Part shown: positions 12,661-23,209 of the stretch, one piece after another
Numbering within the stretch: position 1 is the first letter of the stretch
Layout: each line of letters starts with the position of its first letter
From: Liolophura sinensis
Lineage: Eukaryota > Mollusca > Polyplacophora > Chitonida > Chitonidae
Reading direction: 5' to 3'
NCBI RefSeq assembly: GCF_032854445.1
Contig: NC_088306.1
Coordinates: 23,905,764-23,969,763 of the forward strand
DNA length: 64,000 nucleotides
Position numbers and translations under genes: made by a program
The notes under the pieces: model-generated
Databases searched by the model: none
Told to the model about the DNA's origin: nothing
The model's input: only the letters and a program-made list of their open reading frames with translations

Positions 12661-13149
12661 AAACTAGGTTCATTTTGAGAATAATTATTAACGTCTTGTG
12701 CTGGGTGATGTTTGACAAGAAGACAGGAAGTATATTTCAGCGAAAACAGCTTCATTTCTTCAGTTAAAGCGGCGTGTCGATGAAGAAGGTAACAGAGGTG
12801 TCACGAGTTGGAGATGAGTGTGTACGGTACATTATGGTGGTGCTCTCTAGATTCCGACTTATCATTTAAACGATGGAATAACTGAATACAGATTATGGTG
12901 GTGGTTTAGTTTGAGGGTGGGTTTCATTACGTTTAACTTTTTCTATACTTTACACCAGACTTCAGACGTCATTTTAACTGCAAGAGAAACACTAATTGGA
13001 ACTTTGCTTCAGGATACTTAATGCATTAAGTAAATAGCTGCGCAATAAAGTTTTGTCTTTTCGCGTCTCGGCATGTGCTGAATATCACACATTTCCGCAG
13101 TAATTAGTGTCCGCTAGAGTCTACTATTGTTAAAGACAGAGCACTGGCT

Positions 13150-13335
13150 AATGCAAACCAGTCTCTCTTTACCAGAACTCCCATGGCAATGTCGTAACAC
13201 ACAGATGTCACGAAGCAGGACGCCATTAATCAAACGGTACGTCGGCCAACCAGGCACAAGTGACGTCAGGCCCGGGGGGACGAACTGAATTGTGTACATG
13301 CTGGCCGTGAGAGGGCGCTGCGAAGGATCCACTCC
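13150..13335 (+). repeat. Repeat block R, copy 2, with CRE- and CTCF-like motifs
   Basis: The best-preserved copy. It contains 'AGTGACGTCAGG' (the CRE octamer TGACGTCA) near 13259 and 'TGGCCGTGAGAGGGCGCTG' near 13303-13321, close to the bilaterian CTCF consensus. A minus-strand open frame of 100 codons crosses it, but the aligned frame has stops in the other copies, so I do not treat it as coding. A run of 15 G follows at 13364-13378. Confidence 0.6.
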
Positions 13336-13363
13336 AGAATAATCCGATCTCTTATCCGGGAGT

Positions 13364-13378
13364 GGGGGGGGGGGGGGG
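13364..13378 (+). repeat. Poly-G run
   Basis: Fifteen consecutive G just downstream of block R copy 2. Length is likely to vary between individuals and assemblies, and the run could form a quadruplex. Confidence 0.8.
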
Positions 13379-13679
13379 ACGTTCCGTGTTGTGTTGTTAA
13401 AGTAGAATATAAACATAGTTGAAAAATGATGCCACTAGATATATTGCGTTCCTTGTTTTACTGTCTTGGTAATACTATTCAACACTTTTTAATAAGTTTT
13501 ATATTTTGTGTCGAGAAATTCTGCATAATACGGATAGGATAGCTGTAACAGCCGTAAGAAGCAACGGGGTTTGTACGTTTTCAAATGTGTTAATGCAGTG
13601 GCACTTACTGATATTTTTCCGTTTGGTTGAAACCGGCGTGCAGTTTCACACCAGGACACACTGCAGCATGAGGAAGAAT

Positions 13680-13790
13680 ATCAACGCAGTGACGACGATG
13701 TATTTATTGGCAAATGGTAACACGTTGTCGGTAAAATCCTCTTGTCAGTTTACCTCTATGAGGGCTTTGTTCTGCGTGTTCACACAAATA
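13680..13790 (+). repeat. Duplicated block X, copy 2
   Basis: Partner of 10240-10350. It lies ~550 bp before block Y copy 2, as copy 1 lies ~450 bp before Y copy 1, so X and Y were duplicated together. A 114-codon plus-strand frame (13506-13850) spans it but is not conserved in copy 1. Confidence 0.5.
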
Positions 13791-14214
13791 GTGATAACTT
13801 ACACGCCTGATCTCCCCTACCCCATCAATCCACCTAGTACCAGGAGTTAAACAGAATGAGGTAAAAAAAAAAATGCTGTGATGTTAACTGCATTTAATTA
13901 TAGATGTCACTGGTGTTTAATTACTTAAAACGATGTGATCTCAACACATTTATTAAACAAAAACATGAAAACAATACAAATAGGACCACGGCGCAGGATG
14001 CACGTTCGGCTTTGCCTTAATCCTAATACAGAAAATAGGTGTAGTGTTTAATTACCGATCGTGACGTCTCGTTAGGTGCCTTTGACATGATTTTTCAGTG
14101 AGCCAGCGCGTGATTTATGTTGAAACTGCTATGCCTCTGTTGCAGGACTTAAAAATCCTGCAGAAAGAAAATCGTTATTCGTTTTATTTAAGCTCACATT
14201 TTATCTAGTGTTTT

Positions 14215-14385
14215 ACAAATTGATTGATGGATAAAAACCTGTAATCACGCAATGTGTCTCAATTAAGTCCTTAATATACCCGGGTCTTTGACTCCATATC
14301 CGTTATCGTCAATTTTCATTTCGGAGAATGAAGAAATGTTCAAAGCGACTGGATAATGTAAAATATAGTCATGTTCCGCGTACCA
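14215..14385 (-). repeat. Duplicated block Y, copy 2
   Basis: Aligned with 10705-10870 and 16875-17065. On the minus strand the core reads 'GACGATAACGGATATGGAGTC', in two overlapping parts shared with copy 3. The frame 'DDNGYGVKDP' is followed by a stop 6 codons later, so this copy is not functional as an exon in that frame. Confidence 0.5.
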
Positions 14386-14406
14386 CAGCGCAGTAAAACG
14401 TCATCG

Positions 14407-14588
14407 AAATGTTCCACTAGGGTTTCCGTGGCAGGGTTAGTTAGCGTGCCAGTGCGGCGCAATGACAAAAGAGACTCTCACCAGTGCGGTCGCTGTGAGT
14501 TCTACTCCAGCTATGCCTGGTTTCCTCCGGCCAAAATGCTAGCGTATTAGTAAAATATTTATAAGTACGGCCTAAAACACCGATGGAA

Positions 14589-14631
<43 letters not shown>

Positions 14632-14641
14632 ATGTTCCACT
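14407..14641 (+). mobile_element. SINE family B copy with 12-bp target site duplication
   Basis: The SINE body is 14419-14629. It has a tRNA-like head ('TTAGTTAGCGTGCCAGTGCG' with a 'GTGAGTTCTACTCC' box B), a shortened centre, the tail 'GTACGGCCTAAAACACCGATGGAA' in two parts, and about eleven AAAT units. The 12-mer AAATGTTCCACT lies on both sides (14407-14418 and 14630-14641), the mark of LINE-driven retroposition. The missing centre relative to copy 37502-37763 shows an internal deletion. Confidence 0.9.
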
Positions 14642-14707
14642 CGACAGCCAAGTCTCTAATATCGCACTATATCACTGTCACAACAAGCAAATCTTGTGCA
14701 GAATTCC

Positions 14708-14942
14708 AAAGCGTGCTAGCGCAGCGTAATGACCCAGGAGCCTCTCACCAATGCGGTCGTTCTGAGTTAAAATCTAGCTCATGCTGGTTTCCTCTCCGGC
14801 CGTACCTGGGAAGGTCTGTCAACAACCTACGGATGGTTGTGGGTTTCCACCGGGTTCTGCACGGTTTCCCCCCACCATAATGCTGGTCGCATAACAAATA
14901 TTCTTGAGCACAGCGTCAAATAATATAAAAAGATAAATAAAG
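14708..14942 (+). mobile_element. SINE family B copy, nearly full length
   Basis: Starts at 'GCGTGCTAGCGCAGCGTAAT', has 'CCTCTCACCAATGCGGTCG', the central 'TCTCCGGCCGTACCTGG', 'CTACGGATGGTTGTGG', 'CCACCATAATGCTGG' and a shortened 3' end. It lies only ~70 bp after the previous copy in the same direction. Two open frames here (14632-14880 plus, 14819-15013 minus) are SINE-derived. Confidence 0.85.
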
Positions 14943-14944
14943 TA

Positions 14945-15765
14945 ATGAATGCTTATTAGATGCACGCGACTAACCCATTTTAACATTTTTTGGCAAAAAT
15001 TATATGTATACATTCTTAAAAATTCTGAAAATATGTGTAAGTATAGAAATAAGTCTTGACTGAAGGTTTGTCACTCACCTGGTTATGTTCCAGTGTCTAT
15101 CTTTCTTCCCATGGAGCTACATGACAGGAATTGTGCTGGATAATGAATGAAAGAGTAATTGTGTTTTAAAAGCTGTTGTCAGGTGATGCTTAAAGTATAC
15201 ATGTAAAACTGCTATGAAGCTAAAATATACCCTTGAAATATTCAGGGAAAAAAATCATTTTTGAGGCATATTTTATATTCCTATTAACGCCTCTGTTTTA
15301 TGCATATGTATATCTACTGTCAATGGTCTGAAATTGTTGGAAATGACATCATCGACGAACAATCTGCGAATACGAGACGAGTTTAGCGTCCCCAATTTGG
15401 ACTCTCCCCACAACAAATTACATGTAGATTTTTTTCACATCTATCACATTTGACGTTATCACAGCGGACTTCTTAATTTCCGGGCTGACAGCCGGGGCCT
15501 TATGAAAACTATAGATTAAAACCATTTTTATGCCCTAAAGAAGAATGCGAGAAGCTTGTTTTCTGATTTTATATATGTTAGCCCATATCATTAAGCCGAT
15601 GTTAAGAAATAAAAACCAAGCCGTTCATCTATCCTTTATACCAATAATTGGCTGCGCGACAAAATTTTGCCACTGTCCTTAAACGATCTGTACCTTAACT
15701 GTAACCTACGCCAATGTTTAGCACTTTCAACAACATAGAAATGACTATAGTAGCTGGTGTAAATA
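14945..15765. other. Unassigned stretch
   Basis: No gene or repeat relation recognised in this ~0.8 kb. Confidence 0.45.
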
Positions 15766-15769
15766 AATC

Positions 15770-15905
15770 GTGTCTACCAGAACAACCTGTCCTCAGACAC
15801 CGTTAATCAGGCGTTATGTTGCTTCCCAGACACGACTTAAGTCACGCCTTAGAGAAACGCCCAACTGTGTTCATGGCGTCCGTCAGAGGGCGCTCTGGAA
15901 CATAC
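15770..15905 (+). repeat. Repeat block R, copy 3, CTCF-like motif
   Basis: Contains 'GACACCGTTAATCAGGCG' and ends 'GCGTCCGTCAGAGGGCGCTC', again close to a CTCF consensus. The CRE site is changed to 'AAGTCACGCC'. An open frame of 61 codons passes through it without similarity to known proteins. Confidence 0.55.
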
Positions 15906-16011
15906 GATTCTAATTACCCCAATCGCCGATCACACAGTGAATCGGCAGACACTTATAATTTCTGTGTAGTGCTTTTAAAACAGAATAGAATGTCAATCTA
16001 GAAATGTTTTT

Positions 16012-16207
16012 CTTTTATTTTTCGATTCATTGGTGTTTTACGCTGTACTCAAGGATATTTCTGGGAAGGAAACCGGAAAAAGCCCAGGGGAACACATAAC
16101 CATCCGCAGGTCCCTGACAGACCTTCCCACGTACGGCGGGAGAAGCCGGCATGAACTCAGAGCCACCGCAGTGGTGGGAGGTTCCTGGGTCGTTGCGCCG
16201 CACTAGT
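16012..16207 (-). mobile_element. SINE family B copy, minus strand
   Basis: Tail first on the plus strand: 'TTGGTGTTTTACGCTGTACTC', then 'CATCCGCAGGTCCCTGACAG', 'CTTCCCACGTACGGCGGGAG' and 'CCTGGGTCGTTGCGCCGCAC'. Compared with full copies it lacks the 'ATAAGTGAAATATTCTTG' to 'CCACCATAATGC' part, partly deleted. Confidence 0.85.
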
Positions 16208-16874
16208 CTAAAAATTACGCGACGATTTAATATTTTCCGGTCCTTTTAAGTTCTGTCGTGAACGTACATAATAAATTATGATTTTGTAGGAAAAAACTCT
16301 TGCCTGTATTCATTGCTTGAATGAAACGTCAGCTAAATGTCTTTGTCTTTAATTGCACTGTATTTCTGCATATTCTAGGATTCTGCTGGTGGGCTAAGCC
16401 TCCCCAAGGCCTGGTCGCTTTGCATAGTTTTGATGTGACTATATACATTAAATGTGATGGCAACGCAGCATTTTGAGTAATTCTAGACCAGTGACATCTA
16501 ATATAGTGCAACCAACATCACTGCATATATTTTTTTACCTAATTCTGCTTAAGGCATGGTGCCAGGGGGCCTGTAGTTTGCTACTTTTTAAGCATTTGCG
16601 TAAACAGTTAACATTAAACCCTAACTTGGGTAAATTGACAAGAGGCCGTTATTCACCGTCTACTCGTGACCATTTGTCATCTATCAGACTGCCGTGGCTA
16701 CTCAGTGTGCCGCATGATTTTACTTATGTTAGAAATGATGCTTGATTGAAGACCATATATGTTAATGCATGTATATGACATTGTGTAGCCAAAACCTGCA
16801 TGGTAAAACTTTGGGGAAATTAAATCATATTTTCATCTGATCAGTTGGTTTATGCACACATTTTATGAAGCATT

Positions 16875-17065
16875 TTACACAAAGTGATTGATGACTAAAG
16901 CCAATAATCAGGTAATGTGTTACAATTAGGGCCACAAATACCGGGCCTTTGACACCATATCCGTTATCATCAAATGTATTTTCGAAGCATGAAGAACTGG
17001 TCAAGGTGAACAAATGGTGTAAAACATAGCCAGTTTTACCTAACAACCCTGAGAGCTGTGACAAC
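16875..17065 (-). repeat. Duplicated block Y, copy 3
   Basis: The best copy for an open frame: the minus-strand 87-codon frame 16825-17088 runs through it and reads 'FDDNGYGVKGP' in the core. No domain recognised. Not followed by a detectable partner exon. It could be a worn exon of a tandemly duplicated gene, or a non-coding repeat whose frame is open by chance. Confidence 0.4.
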
Positions 17066-17069
17066 TCCA

Positions 17070-17975
17070 ATAAATGACGCAAGCCCATACATGATTGGAT
17101 ATTTCAGTTTGATTTAAAACATTTGTTTTCTTATTTAAAAAAAATGGTTGACATAATGTTGATTTATAGAATCATGTGCGCGTACTCGTCATTTGTTGAA
17201 GATGCCATCGAACTCATCTTTGTGAAGCTTATCAGTAGAAGTGGAAACATGGCAAGCTAGGAAAAAAGATAAAAATATGAAAGCGATTCTGAACTTTAAA
17301 GGTCTGGGATACTTACGTCATTAAAATAATGAAATGCTTGTAGAACATTGTAATAATGCTTCATTTTTACACACCTTTTCATTATAAAGATTTAATCGCA
17401 TCCATAGTCACGGGATATCAACGCACCTATTTCAATACACATGACAAACTCCCCATCGAAGGGATATACTGTCTGTTCTAGCACTGTCTACAAACACATG
17501 AAATGGCTTGCTCGTTATACCAATGAGACTGAAAAAACACTAAATCGTTAGTATGAACTTTACTTGAGCAAGTATTTTGCTGGTCTCATTTTATAAGTAT
17601 ACTTTTTTCAAACTTTGTAAACACAAACGTTCGTGAAAATAATCCATTCTGGTCTATATCCCTATATGTTGATGTGAGCATGGAACCTCACAGATCAATA
17701 ATTTGTGATTAACATCGACAACATACACCTTAGATGAGAGAGCCAGCGAAATCCCTGCCCCCGTCTAATGCAATTTTACCACACCAGCAACAAGTTTTGC
17801 CTTTAACTTAGGCTAGATAATCGTGAACAGTATTATATTTACGGAAATATAGTAGCTGCAGAAGTCAATGCATTTTGTTACTCCTTCTGCGTTACATGTA
17901 ATACAGCATGAAGATTACATTACTATAGCAAGTGCTACTCATAATGTAATTATGTGGTAGTGTTACATAGCCGAG
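17070..17975. other. Unassigned stretch
   Basis: AT-rich DNA with nothing that I can relate to a gene or to the repeats nearby. Confidence 0.45.
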
Positions 17976-17979
17976 TTTG

Positions 17980-18350
17980 AAGCTTCGGTAGCCTAATGGT
18001 TAGAGCATCCGCCTGGAAATCGGAAGACCCGATATCAAACCCGGGTCAGGTCATACCAAAGACTTTAAAAATGGTACTTGTTGCTGTCTCACCAGGCGCT
18101 CAGCAATGAGGGGCTAAAGCGAAGAAATATGACTGGTTGGCCAGATGTCAGTGTAATGCGACTGAGTATGGTGTCTTGTCGTGTCTTTGGCATGATACTT
18201 CAGTGGCGGCAGCACTTTGTCGTCATGGACTCGCCCTGCCTCAAGAAGACACGGTATATGTACACACACCCAATGACTCTTTGTCGTTACATGACTGAGA
18301 AATTGCCAATTACGACGTTAAACCCCAAGCATACATAGCATACATACATT
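17980..18350 (+). mobile_element. SINE family A, full-length copy
   Basis: A tRNA-like head at 17984-18056 has box A 'TAGCCTAATGGTTAGAG' and box B 'GATATCAAACC'. Then come 'GTACTTGTTGCTGTCTCACC', the body 'GTGTCAGTGTAATGCGACTG', 'GGCATGATACTTCAGTGG', 'ATGTACACACACCCAATGAC' and the end 'GACGTTAAACCCCAAGCATAC' in two parts, followed by CATA repeats. Transcription would be by RNA polymerase III from the internal boxes. An 86-codon open frame here is SINE-derived. Confidence 0.9.
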
Positions 18351-18539
18351 TTATACCACCTACATGGGTCTACAACCCTCGCCAAATTTAGTATAGTTAC
18401 TCCTCCCAAATTCCTCATCCAACAGGTTTAGAAATCGTTTTGCAGCCAAGATAAAGGAGCGACAAGACACCAGCTCTTATACTGACAATGCGAACGTAAT
18501 ATGGAATCTCGACGAGGAATCGCATGGTGGAAGCGTGCT

Positions 18540-18760
18540 ACCATACTTTAAGACGGTAAGGTTTGGACACCCTGGGTTACTGCGATAGCCTGATCTATCT
18601 GTTATGCACCTGAGCGGTATATACAAGACTTACCTGCTAGGCTAGATTAACTAGGTTAATTTCACGCCAGTGGTTAGGATTTCTAGGATAAGCAGTGTAT
18701 TACTGAGCGATAAACCGGAATTAATGAGGCTAAGGTCTGAGAAATAAGGTTGGGGTAATA
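18540..18760 (+). repeat. Duplicated block Z, copy 2
   Basis: Partner of 12400-12660, sharing 'TTACCTGC', 'AGGCTAGATTAAC' and 'GGTTAATTTCACGCCAG'. Directly followed by a SINE B insertion. Confidence 0.6.
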
Positions 18761-18762
18761 CC

Positions 18763-18972
18763 CTAGATGACCTGGCCGAGGTGGTTAGCGTGCCAGCGCG
18801 GCGCAATGACCCAGGAGCCTTTCACCAGTGTGGTCACTGTGAGTTCAAATCCAGCTCTTGCTGGCTTCCTGTGCTGTCGTGCGTGGGAAGATTTGCCAGT
18901 AAATTCCAGAAGCCGAAATATACTTGAGTAGAAGATCAATCGAATGAATAATTACACGAATACGCTAGATGA
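18763..18972 (+). mobile_element. SINE family B copy with 8-bp target duplication
   Basis: SINE body 18771-18964 with head 'GAGGTGGTTAGCGTGCCAGC', 'CCTTTCACCAGTGTGGTCAC', 'TGTGAGTTCAAATCC' and a shortened 3' half ('TATACTTGAGTAGAAGATC'). CTAGATGA occurs at 18763-18770 and 18965-18972 as a likely target duplication. The insertion lies at the end of block Z copy 2. Confidence 0.8.
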
Positions 18973-19370
18973 ACTGCTGAGGAAGGAATGATAAATGGAT
19001 ATGTACATGAGTATATTGTGTCATGAGACGTTTCTAAACGTTAATATTATCAAAAACTGCCCAGCTGATGAAGCAGCAATTGAAAGTATTCGCCAAGTTA
19101 ATTAGCGATTGATGGCTGACTTTGACCACATAGCGAGGTGAATCCTTTACTAAGTGAATTGAAAATGTGGAAGCTCAAGGTTAATGAATTTGTAACAACA
19201 CCCGCTACCCACCCCACTCTCACAGTGTGGGCCTATCATTGTCAATATGAGGTTTGCAAGTACTGCTGTAGATGGGTCAGAGACGTGGGTTTATACATCC
19301 AGAAAACAGACTGGCATCATCTAAGCTAGATTTTATTTATAACCACGTAAAACCATAGCAAAGAATTAAA

Positions 19371-19383
19371 TTAAGTATATATG

Positions 19384-19417
<34 letters not shown>

Positions 19418-19745
19418 TGTATGTATGTATGTATGTGTGCATGGGTGCGTGCATGTTTGTATGTATGTATATGCGCATGGGCGCGTGTGTGTGTATGCGT
19501 GTGTATTTTATGTATGTACGCTTGGAGTGTTAAGTCGTAATTAACGATTTTAGTGAGTGTTGTGGTTCTCTTGTTGTAGGGTGAGTATATGCCCGCCAAG
19601 TTCTGCCGCCACTCATGTATTTTGCCGAAGACAGCAGACATGACACCCTACCCGGCCACATTATACTGACACTGGGCCAACCAGTCCTGTTTCCTTGATC
19701 TAATATCTCCGTTCTGAGCCCCAAGCCAGGTAGCAGCAAGTGTCA
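19371..19745 (-). mobile_element. SINE family A copy with tail expanded to a (GTAT)n microsatellite
   Basis: On the minus strand the body runs from 'ACTTGCTGCTACCTGGCTTG' (19741 side) through 'CCAGTGTCAGTATAATGTGG' and 'GGTGTCATGTCTGC' to 'CTTAACACTCCAAGCGTAC'. The usual CATA tail is here a ~150-bp run of GTAT and related units (19371-19520 on the plus strand). The tRNA-like head is missing. Minus-strand open frames reading Thr-His and Arg-Ala repeats come from the microsatellite. Confidence 0.8.
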
Positions 19746-20084
19746 TTTAGTACACCAGAAGGTTTTTCATGAATCTGCTTCAATGTTTGCATTTCTTTCT
19801 CCCATAAACCAGGCCATCCCGACGTAATTTGCCAAAAGTATCCTTATTACTGTATTATCTACATACCAGTAATATATATACTCTGTATCACTGATGACGT
19901 TGCTTGATGATGATTTGTCTAAGTTTAAATATCTTATATATAGCTATACAGCTATTTCACAGTCGAACGCTCTATATGGTATCGTTCAGTTTTGCAGTAA
20001 TCGTCCGTCAAACTCAAGCATTGCTAACAGCAGAGAAATTACTGTACTGGCTAGACTAAATTAGTCTTATTTCCCAGAATTCCC

Positions 20085-20215
20085 AGGGCATTTTCGTAAC
20101 ACGCAGATGTCACTTCGCAGACACCGTTAATCAGCTTGTACGTCGGCACCCAGACACGAGTGACGTCAGGCCCGAGGGACAAGCGGTATTTTGTTCATGG
20201 CGGCTGCGAGAGCTT
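20085..20215 (+). repeat. Repeat block R, copy 4
   Basis: Carries 'ACACGCAGATGTCACTTCGC', 'AGACACCGTTAATCAGC', 'GAGTGACGTCAGGCCCGAGG' with the CRE octamer, and 'TTCATGGCGGCTGCGAGAG'. The last resembles a YY1 site (ATGGCGGC). The CTCF-like end is lost in this copy. Confidence 0.6.
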
Positions 20216-20219
20216 TCAA

Positions 20220-21380
20220 CTATCACCATTCCCAAAGTGTTCATCGGGTTAACATATATACTTGACATATTGTACTTTTATCGAAGAGTGCACTCAAAGT
20301 TATACTGGAGATTTCTGGCAAAATTGATCGGGGCAAATCGAGCTTGATTTTGTTGTTTTAGAATAGCCCTAATAATTACCTTTCATAAAATATCGACCTT
20401 GTCCCTGCGGGCGTTGCCGTTTACAATCGGTATTAAAGTTCAAAGTTTAAAGTGGACCACATTGTAAATATTTCAACTTTAGAACTGATTAATCACGTTA
20501 AACAGTACACGTACAAGCCTCATTTTTACTGAAATGCCATAATTTTGAGCTATTCTTGATAGAAATTTGATTTGTTAACACGTGTATGGATTTTGTTAAT
20601 ATATCTCAGGTATACCCTCTTTAGGCCCATAAGTCTATGAGTTTTTAGACTCATCAGCCTGTGATCATTGCATGTAACGGTTATGTGCACGCTTCTGACA
20701 ATCTGACAATCAGCTGAGTGTTCAAAGTTAGCGCATCATCAAAGCAGATAAAACGCTTTGGTAAAAATGTTCATTTTCACTTTGAGTCATTGTTAACTCA
20801 GTCTGAACGAACAAAATGTTTGGTTCTCTTCAAAGTGAATTTCAAATCCCCAGTATCAGTTGTTCTCGATTCTGCGCGTGGAGATTCTATATGGAACCCA
20901 CATTTAATTCTTCACGTTACCCCTGTCTTCATTCATTCACAATTGCTCTCTACGGACACAGGAGTGTCTGCAAAGGTTTTCTAGTGTGGAACGCTTTTTT
21001 TTTTATCCAATTGCACTAGCTTGTCTCTTGGCTTGGAAATTTTGGTCAAACAACCAGCTCATAAAACATAGCGAATGTGTTTGAGAGTTTTAAAATGGTA
21101 CCCTAAGGACGATGATAGACTTTCTTCTATCAAATTTCGAACAAATGAAATATTTATTCTGAACTGAAATCGCCTCGGGTTATCCCTGTGATACGTTTGC
21201 TAATTGTTACAAAAGTCTTCACTGCTCTGGTTTTACTCTCTATACAGTAGTCTTTTATATTGATGTTTACTCGAGAATTCAGGAAAAAAGATTATCAGCT
21301 CACGATGTTCAAGTATTCGAGTAATAAGACAGAAATCAATGCTATACCTAACGAATAGTATTAGTTTACGCAGTGTACTC
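20220..21380. other. Unassigned stretch
   Basis: Two overlapping plus-strand frames (20718-20984 and 20816-21019) are open for 88 and 67 codons, without a signal peptide or motif I know. No repeat relation found. Confidence 0.4.
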
Positions 21381-21382
21381 TA

Positions 21383-21557
21383 TGGAAGTCGGATAACACC
21401 ATAATCGTGCCATTGCACCATCGCTTCGTGCCATCGCATTGCATCATCATGCCATCGCTTCGTGCCATCATACCGTCGCTTTGCATCATCATGCCATCGC
21501 TTCATGCCATCGCCAAGCGATGAAAGGTGGTACGATGGTGGTTTTATCCGGCTTCCA
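21383..21557. mobile_element. 175-bp MITE-like element with internal minisatellite
   Basis: The first 30 bases ('TGGAAGTCGGATAACACCAT' then 'AATCGTGCCA') match the reverse complement of the last 30 at 25 of 30 positions. Between these terminal inverted repeats is a minisatellite-like stretch of 'CCATCGCTTCGTGCCATC' variants, with the string 'GCATCATCATGCCATCGCTT' repeated 41 bp apart. A target duplication is not clear. The 65-codon minus-strand frame made of Arg/Trp/His/Asp repeats comes from this and is not a gene. Confidence 0.65.
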
Positions 21558-21559
21558 TT

Positions 21560-22980
21560 ATACCCTGGTTCCTCCACGTAGATGTATACCTCCGTTCTGT
21601 CAAAACACGTGAAGACACAAAATCTTGATCATTAAACACAAAATAAATGAATAAAGAAACAATTCTTTAACTTATCACAAAAGGCGATTACCCTATTTCA
21701 GGCGGATATGTAACTTGTTTTATTACAATAATGCCGAATGCCATGGTGAATACACATGGCTTAGACGTGGTAGACGTGGTAGTATAATCCTTACCTTCTG
21801 AAAACCCCCTTGGTGTGTTCCTGAGGGTGGGAATACACATGCCACAAGCGGCCGTGCGACAGAGTGAGAATAAATAGAATCCTGTGGGATTTTACGGATG
21901 GAAACCACGCGCTTATTTTTGTCCAGGAGTTGAAAGAAAAATAAGAAGATGAATAACCGCGTTATGGATACGCTGGTAAAAACAAAGAAGTGTATGACAT
22001 TTTCTGTTGTCTTTCGTAATATATCACGTTGGAGGAAATATCAGGTTGTCGACGAATAACACCGATAGGCCTTGTTCCACTCACATCTGTTATCCTTTTT
22101 TTATCATAACTGGATGCTATGATAAGCTCATCAAGGCGGTTCCGCTATTTTACATTCTCGCCTATGATGCCACAATGTATAAGCTTGTAAAGAGCACATG
22201 GCAGTGGAAGAATAATTATCAACTTACAGACTTATTGCAGGATTTGTATGGAATTAGCAGAATATAGTGTGTAGTGGAACAGAAAACCTGCAACATTAAT
22301 TAATAGTTCAATTGTTGCAATTACCTAAAAGTCCAATTGTTGCAAGTAACCAATAGTTCAGTTGTGGCTGCACATTACACAACTCATTCAGCAAATCAAT
22401 GGCATTAATATTCGGTATGGTTGTATAGTTTTTCTTTTCTTTTTTGATTGTAATTTAACGTCATATTCAACACATTTGCGCTAATGCGACGGCCACCTTT
22501 TTATTATGGGTGTAAGCCAGAGTGCCCAGAATAAATCACAAGTGGTGTCTATAGCAGACTGTGTGTAAAGCTATCCCAGAGAGCACCTGCGACAACTTAG
22601 TGCAACCGAGGCTCCTCGAGAACAAGTCCTTTGGTGATGAATTGGCATTTTCGAATCAGGCATCCGTTGATGCAGGAGAGGCTACAAGACGGGAAGTTCG
22701 TCCGGTACAAGACGAAAAGCAATGACTTCCTTCCCGCACACATCAGTACCCCAGGATCAGGCTTACCTTGATAAAAACGTCACTAAGAGACACGTTACAA
22801 GTTCACGATAGGAAACCTTACCGCTGTGTAAGTCATTCTTTCAACAGCGAGATTCGCGAACTGGTTATTTGATGTAAAAGGGAAATGTGAGGGGTTATAA
22901 ATGGTAATAGAAAAAATAAAACTAGATGTAATTAAAGACGTACAGCGTAGAGAATAGAGAATAGAACCAGCAAAATAAGA
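21560..22980. other. Unassigned stretch with small repeats
   Basis: At about 22300-22365 the motif 'AGTTCAATTGTTGCAATTAC' occurs in three decaying tandem copies of ~25 bp. A fragment near 22645 ('TTTTCGAATCAGGC') matches the SINE-like element at 1695. An 86-codon frame at 22007-22267 has no recognisable feature. Confidence 0.45.
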
Positions 22981-22984
22981 CATG

Positions 22985-23170
22985 GGCCCTCCTTCGAGAC
23001 GACAGCATGATGACTTTCTCGCCGGTCGTACGTGGGAAGTGTCTGTGAGCAACCTGCGGATGTTCGTAGGTTTCCCCTTGGCTCTGTCGGGTTACCTCAC
23101 CGTTAGACTGTCCGCCATTGTAAATGTGTGATATTCATGAGTAAGGCGTGAAACACTACTAATATAAATA
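22985..23170 (+). mobile_element. SINE family B fragment
   Basis: Starts within the body ('CTTTCTCGCCGGTCGTACG') and continues through 'CAACCTGCGGATGTTCGTAGG', split by few changes, to 'GTAAGGCGTGAAACACTACT'. The tRNA-like head is missing. It lies directly before block W copy 1, as another SINE B fragment lies directly before W copy 2. Confidence 0.75.
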
Positions 23171-23209
23171 GAATTAATCAGGAGTTATAAAAACCTTGCT
23201 GACAGCTTT

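Noticed and set aside
13114-13416. 100-codon minus frame over block R copy 2
   Set aside because: The aligned frame has stops in the other R copies, including at the TGACGTCA site; proline run comes from the poly-G tract.
14632-15013. Opposed frames of 82 and 64 codons
   Set aside because: Both are translations of a SINE family B copy.
17984-18056. tRNA-like sequences with box A and box B (also at 32604, 44688, 37510, 27400)
   Set aside because: They continue into SINE bodies with simple-repeat tails and do not form a complete cloverleaf, so they are SINE heads and not tRNA genes.
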